This document shows, in pieces, positions 60,501 to 64,000 of a DNA stretch of 64,000 nucleotides (positions are counted from its first letter, which is position 1; every line of letters begins with the position of its first letter). Source of the stretch: Massilia frigida (GTDB taxonomy: Bacteria; Pseudomonadota; Gammaproteobacteria; Burkholderiales; Burkholderiaceae_D); assembly GCF_011682175.1 (NCBI RefSeq), contig NZ_WHJG01000004.1, forward strand, positions 124,001 to 188,000, read 5' to 3'. A program made the position numbers and the translations under genes. The notes under the pieces are model-generated. The model was not told the origin of the DNA. It saw only the letters and a list, made by a program, of their open reading frames with translations, and ran no database searches.

Positions 60501-61147
60501 TGCAGCAGCGCCTGGCCGGCGTGGGACCGGCCCAGCTGACCATGCTGGCCGCCCTGATGCGCCACTTCCAGCAGCGCGTGTACGAACCGAAGCTCGACGT
60601 CGACGAAACCGGCGCCCAGCTGCCGTCGCCGTCGCTGCCGAACATCACCGCGCGCCGCCTGTACGAACAATGGTTCAAGCGCGCCACGGCCATGAACCCG
60701 GCGCTGTCCCTGCGCGACATCGATGCCGCCAGCGCCTCGCTGGCCCAGTGGAGCGACACGGTACCCAATTCGGCCAGCGATGCCTACACCTGGGAAGTCG
60801 AGAAGGCGGTCGACAAGCGCGCCATCCGCGCCGCTTACCTGGCCAGCGAGTTCGAGGCGGCGCAGGCGCTGGCCGGGCGCGCGCTCGCGCCTCCACCGCC
60901 ACCGCCGCACGCGGGCGGTGGACGCTATAAACTGTTCATCGACGGCGCGCAGCAGGGACCATATTCGATCGATGAAATCGCGCTGCGCATCGCCCGTGCC
61001 GAAGTGGGGTCCGAGACGCGTGTGTGGAACATGCAGTGGAACCCCAAGGCCGACAAGTGGAAGTTCGCGGGCGACCTGCCGGAGCTGGCTGCCCTGTTCG
61101 ACGATGCCATTCCCGACCCCGATAACGACATACCCGATCCAGACTGA
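57530..61147 (+). CDS. Tubulin/FtsZ-like GTPase with C-terminal GYF_2 domain
   Basis: The 1205-residue protein has an N-terminal Rossmann start PTLFIGAGGTGMEVM (about 20-34) and, at residues 206-212, GGTGAGS, a variant of the tubulin/FtsZ nucleotide loop GGGTG(S/T)G. It fits the Tubulin_2-type families, much longer than FtsZ. The middle (about 480-900) is mostly charged helix. After a Pro-rich linker (APPPPPPHAGGG) the C-terminus (about 1131-1188, YKLFIDGAQQGPYSIDEIALRI) is a GYF_2 domain, which usually binds Pro-rich partners. The zinc-ribbon genes on either side, especially the Pro/Ala-rich one downstream, are candidate partners. Polymerisation near the membrane is inference. Confidence 0.85.
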   Translation: MAEFPNTGGAKAELKVDLRPTLFIGAGGTGMEVMLRIRRRILSEVWNRHNPTRVESIAQFPVARFLHFDLDNNAIIDEGKSQRTDPLYELVKLADDERLVEPLDLPQYHESDDSLARFPLIENWMPLRPKKLRSLGIDPSKGAGQIRALARLYLFDKYPKLRGRIKGALNFLSSNAGNERKETYQRLGLQVDTSKFRIVVIASCAGGTGAGSAIDLGWISKAIARQEVSDNQVDLVMFMPSGFAKANKERTEANAYATLMELETTMRDMNAQVRWAEPDSLVGKGAPFDDVYFVDTANLANKATGDVKDIYQMVADTLFEDFASADFANRKRSIAVNQQQHKLGPFNPRVPEQRFGDMRLSYSKVYSAFGQAVLDTQQSLRDDIRAYELAALMVKAFFGLMGTDGVAARRAGDQERDIFMREQMAMSEHPFDEFPDFKKGTVDLTPFQEYALTDQLLMDKDQRSLLERVESKVQLEIDRIMGSYDLGVWREKVAELLPHLERDAIREAGATAETSEDRIKRHTVELTTRLKGRARTQLYALLDDRKQGGLEFVLSLLEQIKARLLQRDLGNAERNGKRYRDIRDALRTRQVEESLGNLSQAASRLFGKDVQSREVMAHLKRDIADYLRFHMLAVAAGQSIEVMRAMSAWLGDPQSTDEQGQPVWSGIAGEFQEGRRCVQAMLGAVDQRIDQLRADARHEHATCIKLASDVLPDPVALSGDIHAWSEEVLLEFGGSARLFPQLGDEKLRASLLLKLFRRAQTQLTVQEAGDAEPVDPLLERLNAMSPQERQRIFNEWLKSAMPWMNARFSAEFTPKADQFKCFIGVGDVNAWRKMETEIRAAVPAGSFHGDLVSVVNTGINGKAVCYIELSGFPMTVLRGLPTWRTSYQIENPKIPTHLHFDATRFRHPISPSMDELNRLADDYEWFLQANALGVIRRKGDLADREASFQPRGQYLFEVEPGSGEWLQIGNEFAIRSNGLPPFYREQVIAAVQQRLAGVGPAQLTMLAALMRHFQQRVYEPKLDVDETGAQLPSPSLPNITARRLYEQWFKRATAMNPALSLRDIDAASASLAQWSDTVPNSASDAYTWEVEKAVDKRAIRAAYLASEFEAAQALAGRALAPPPPPPHAGGGRYKLFIDGAQQGPYSIDEIALRIARAEVGSETRVWNMQWNPKADKWKFAGDLPELAALFDDAIPDPDNDIPDPD

Positions 61148-61151
61148 CGCC

Positions 61152-62024
61152 ATGAACCTGCAAGACCAAGTGATCTACCGCTGCATCGATGCCGCCTGCG
61201 CGCGGCCGATGCCGCGCCGGGTCGATTTTTGTCCGTACTGCGGCGCTCCCCAGCACGACGGGGCGCGCAGGCCCGCGTCCGCCCCCGCGTTTGCCCCCGC
61301 TTCTGCGGCGCCTGCGGCTGCGCCGGCGCCGGCCGTGTCGCCGCTCGACGCCCCCTCGTTCGTGCAGGTAGTGCCTGTGGCGCCGCCAGCGCCACCGAAG
61401 CCGGCAGCGGCCGCGCCGGCGCGCAAGACCACGGCGCGGCCCGCGCCGGCCGCCGCTACCGGGCTGCGCAAGCCAATCCGCCTGCGCTACTGGCTGATGG
61501 CGCTGGCGCTGCTGGCCGTGATCTGGTTCACGGCCAAGCCGGAACCGAAACGGGTCGAGGCGCGCATCGCCGAGGCCACCGAGCTGGCTGAAAAATGCAA
61601 GATCAAGGAAGCGCAGGACGAGGTGGTCGCGCTCAGGGCCGACAAGGTCAGCGCGGCGCAACTGCGCCGCTTGCAGTCGTCGATCAACGCGGCGGCCGAC
61701 GCCTGCGAACGCAAGCACCCGCGCGTGGTCAAGCCCAAGGCTACCCCAAGGAACGAGCCGCCGGCGGTGTCGTCCAGGCCCGCGCCACGGCCCGTGGAAC
61801 GCCCGCTGGACCCGTCGGCGCGCAACCTGATCGCGGAAGCCGAGCGCCAGATCGCGCAGGGCGATTACCGGGCCGCCGCCGCCAAGCTGGAAACCTGCAT
61901 CGCCATGGTGGAGGGCGGCAGCCGCGAGTGCGCCGCTTTCAAGAAATACGCCAACCGCCTGCTCAGGGAAATGGAGAGCTGCGTGGCGTCGGGACGTTAC
62001 TGGAGCAACGGACGCTGCACGTAA
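61152..62024 (+). CDS. Zinc-ribbon, Pro/Ala-rich membrane protein, last gene of tubulin-like operon
   Basis: The 290-residue protein has an N-terminal zinc ribbon (Cys11, Cys16, Cys27, Cys30; CIDAAC and CPYC), a Pro/Ala-rich stretch (about 35-105), one membrane span (about 117-133, YWLMALALLAVIWF) and a helical C-terminal part with TPR-like repeats (EATELAEKCKIKEAQDEVVALRA; AERQIAQGDYRAAAAKLETCIAMVEGG). The Pro-rich part would face the cytoplasm and could bind the GYF_2 domain of the preceding protein. The ATG is 4 nt after that gene's stop. Confidence 0.8.
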   Translation: MNLQDQVIYRCIDAACARPMPRRVDFCPYCGAPQHDGARRPASAPAFAPASAAPAAAPAPAVSPLDAPSFVQVVPVAPPAPPKPAAAAPARKTTARPAPAAATGLRKPIRLRYWLMALALLAVIWFTAKPEPKRVEARIAEATELAEKCKIKEAQDEVVALRADKVSAAQLRRLQSSINAAADACERKHPRVVKPKATPRNEPPAVSSRPAPRPVERPLDPSARNLIAEAERQIAQGDYRAAAAKLETCIAMVEGGSRECAAFKKYANRLLREMESCVASGRYWSNGRCT

Positions 62025-62153
62025 GTACAATCGTGTCATAAAGTCCAGCGCTACTCGTCTGACATGTATCTTTTTTGTAAAGATTGTCAAAGTGCTTGCT
62101 GAAATGTTGCTGGTTGGTCTAGGATCGACACTTTCCTCTCATTGGAGACGTCG

Positions 62154-62531
62154 ATGGCTCTCAGCAGAATTCTCCCGTCGCTGGCACTGGCCTGCGGTGC
62201 AGCCTCGGCGCAAGCTGCCAGCTTCGACTGCGTGGCGCCCGAGTTTCCCGATAAATCGGTGTCGAGCCAGGCCGCGCGCCGGGTGGACGACCAGGTGCGC
62301 GCGTGGGAAAAGTGCTATGCCCAGTTCCGCGCCGGCCACTGGAGCATCGATGCCGCGCGCCAGAACGACGAAGTGGCGGCCGGCCTGGAACGCTGGATGA
62401 CGCTCACGCGCAGCCAGGGCCGGCGCAGCAGCGCCGATGGGCCGGCCCGGATCGCACGCGACAAACGCGATAGCCAGGCCGCGCGCTTCGTCGAACAGGC
62501 TCCGGTTCAATACGCGGTAGAACTGCCCTGA
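62154..62531 (+). CDS. Small secreted protein of unknown function
   Basis: The 125-residue protein has a signal peptide (MALSRILPSLALACGAASAQA) and a mature part with two cysteines (SFDCVAPEFP and WEKCYAQF), likely a disulfide. No family is recognised. GGAGA precedes the ATG at 62154. The 129-bp gap from the tubulin-like operon suggests its own promoter. The stop is 12 nt from a convergent gene. Confidence 0.7.
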   Translation: MALSRILPSLALACGAASAQAASFDCVAPEFPDKSVSSQAARRVDDQVRAWEKCYAQFRAGHWSIDAARQNDEVAAGLERWMTLTRSQGRRSSADGPARIARDKRDSQAARFVEQAPVQYAVELP

Positions 62532-62543
62532 CCCCGGGCCGGG

Positions 62544-64000
62544 TCAGGCCAGCGCCCGCATCTCAATCGCAATCCCCGACAGCACCGCGTTGCCCGACAG
62601 GGGATCGCGCAGGTTTTCATCCAGCAGGGCGTTCAGGTTCACGCCCGGCCGCTCGGCCGCCACCCGCATCCGCGTGCCTTCCAGGTTGTGGCCCCAGCCA
62701 TGCGGCAGGCTGACCACGCCCGGCATCATCTGCGCCGAGATCTCCACCTGCACTTCGATCATGCGCCCGCCATTGCGGATCTGCGCCATGGCGCCGTCGA
62801 CCAGGCCGCGCCGCGCCGCATCAATCGGATGGACCAGCGCCGTGCAGCGGTAGGCGCCCTTGGCCAGCACCGGCAGGTTGTGCATCCAGCTATTGTTCGA
62901 GCGTAGCTGGCGCCGGCCCACGATGACCAGGTCCGGCGCCGGCGCTTGCAGGTCGGCCGCGGCGCGCGCCAGGTCGTCGAGCAGCGCCTGCGGCGCCAGT
63001 TCGATCTTGCCCGACGGCGTGCGCAGCGCTTCCGGAATGCGGCTGCCCATCGGCCCCAGATCGATGCCCGAGGGGGCCGCCTTCAGCCGCGCCAGGGTCA
63101 GCCCGTCCGGGTTCTTTCCGAACTGGTCGCCGTAAGGGCCGCTGCGCAGCGCCAGGTCGAGCATGCGTTCGGCGCCGCGCTGGCTGCCCAGGGCCGCCAG
63201 CAGCGCGGGGGCGGCCGGTCCGGCGGCGCGCGCCACTTCCTCCTGCAGCAGCTCGTCGTCGAGCGCGTCGATATCGGCCGTCGCGCCCAGTCCCTTGGCG
63301 ATGGCGGCGATGCGCATCAGGCTTTGCCACTCGTCCGGCTGCCCGCCCGCGCGCGCCAGCACGGGCGCGCTGAAACGCGCATGGTTACGGTGCGAGAACT
63401 GGGTGAAACTGACGTCGTAGTGCGCGTCTTCCAGCGGCGAGACGCCCGGCAAAATAACGTCGGCGTGGCGCGAGGTTTCGTTGAGGTAGATATCGAGGCT
63501 GACCATGAAGTCGAGCTGGTCGAGCGCCTTGGACAGGCGCGCCCCGTTCGGCGCCGACAGTACCGGATTGGCGGCGATGGCGATCAGGGCGCGGATCTGG
63601 CCGGGGCCGGGGGTGTCGATTTCCTCGGCCAGGCAGGTCACCGGCAGCTCGCCCGACACTTCGGCCGCGCCCGAGACGCGCGAACGAAAACGCCCGCTGA
63701 CCACACCGCGCCCGATGCCCGGCGCGCCGCGCGTATTGGCGGCGAAGGCGGCCGCTTTCGGGAACATGGCGCCGCCTTCTTCATCGAGGTGCCCGGTCAG
63801 CACGTTGATGACGTCGATCAGCCACGAACACAGGGTGCCGAACTGCTGGGTGCAGGTGCCGATGCGCCCGTAGATGGCCGCGCGCGGCGTGTTGGCCAAG
63901 CTGCGCGCGAGCTGGCGCATGGTGGCCGCATCGATGCCGCAGCGCGCTGCCACCAGTTCGGGCGCGTAGCCGCGCACCGCCGCTTCGACCTGTTCCAGGC
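62544..64000 (-). CDS. Molybdopterin oxidoreductase, partial (N-terminus beyond window)
   Basis: About 485 C-terminal residues of a molybdopterin-dependent oxidoreductase of the DMSO reductase/formate dehydrogenase superfamily are visible. Typical blocks are VLTGHLDEEGGAMFPKAA, LDFMVSLDIYLNETSRHADVILPGVSPLED and a C-terminal molybdopterin-binding domain (SLPHGWGHNLEGTRM, NALLDENLRDPLSGNAVLSGIAIEM). The frame is open to the right edge; the GTG near 63977 is internal. The Fe-S cluster Cys motif would be outside the window, so the substrate cannot be assigned. Confidence 0.9.
   Translation of the reverse strand, partial: LEQVEAAVRGYAPELVAARCGIDAATMRQLARSLANTPRAAIYGRIGTCTQQFGTLCSWLIDVINVLTGHLDEEGGAMFPKAAAFAANTRGAPGIGRGVVSGRFRSRVSGAAEVSGELPVTCLAEEIDTPGPGQIRALIAIAANPVLSAPNGARLSKALDQLDFMVSLDIYLNETSRHADVILPGVSPLEDAHYDVSFTQFSHRNHARFSAPVLARAGGQPDEWQSLMRIAAIAKGLGATADIDALDDELLQEEVARAAGPAAPALLAALGSQRGAERMLDLALRSGPYGDQFGKNPDGLTLARLKAAPSGIDLGPMGSRIPEALRTPSGKIELAPQALLDDLARAAADLQAPAPDLVIVGRRQLRSNNSWMHNLPVLAKGAYRCTALVHPIDAARRGLVDGAMAQIRNGGRMIEVQVEISAQMMPGVVSLPHGWGHNLEGTRMRVAAERPGVNLNALLDENLRDPLSGNAVLSGIAIEMRALA

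Noticed and set aside
1-64000. CRISPR arrays, insertion sequences, rRNA genes and transposases
   Set aside because: None was seen; the short palindromes at 35970-36022 have no regular spacers of CRISPR size.

Overview
The window is about 64 kb of high-GC chromosome. Its genes (pepN, fbp, HPII-type catalase, PEP-CTERM proteins, DUF1800/DUF1501 pair, TonB receptors, HD-GYP and CHASE kinases) and codon use fit a betaproteobacterium of the Oxalobacteraceae, most likely Massilia/Telluria. That assignment is inference from gene content; there is no rRNA here.

Layout. 1-3600: end of aminopeptidase N, fructose-1,6-bisphosphatase and tRNA-Thr(CGT). 3638-4222: a coiled-coil membrane protein. 4249-21198: a prophage-derived element bounded by an imperfect 33-bp direct repeat. 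It has a lambda-style immunity region (S24 repressor, Cro-like protein, and five operator sites of consensus ATTAGTnnnACTAAT over mirror-image PL and PR promoters), a replication pair (initiator and DnaB helicase), a siphovirus-type tail module (terminator, tube, chaperones joined by a -1 frameshift site, a 1808-residue tape measure, tip and fibres) and a holin/endolysin/Rz/Rz1 lysis cassette. No integrase, terminase, portal, protease or capsid gene is visible. The element therefore looks like a headless, SOS-inducible tail-particle (tailocin-like) locus or a prophage that lost its head genes.

21359-26424: a DUF883/ElaB-like protein, large-subunit catalase, and a tandem pair of PEP-CTERM proteins separated by near-identical hairpin terminators. 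26449-32888: a leftward operon TetR - outer-membrane factor - adaptor - RND pump, with a TetR-type palindrome upstream. 33081-35824: exported DUF1800 and Tat-exported DUF1501 proteins. 36035-38228: a response-regulator/kinase hybrid and a 2OG-Fe(II) oxygenase. 38278-45537: a leftward operon of two paralogous M1 metallopeptidases, a DUF6702 protein and a TonB-dependent receptor, plausibly for peptide or metal-ligand capture. 45690-49416: an HD-GYP protein with a degenerate receiver and a CHASE-PAS histidine kinase. 49419-53184: sugar isomerase-like protein, PhyH-type oxygenase, divergent LysR regulator and an M29-like peptidase. 53383-53844: a secreted Cache-domain protein.

54038-62024 is the most unusual non-phage locus: a tightly spaced five-gene operon with a 1205-residue tubulin/FtsZ-like GTPase (C-terminal GYF_2 domain), a degenerate von Willebrand-A-like membrane protein, a small membrane protein and two zinc-ribbon proteins that bracket the operon. 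It resembles the FtsZ-like families proposed to act in membrane remodelling. The window ends in a small secreted protein and a truncated molybdopterin oxidoreductase.
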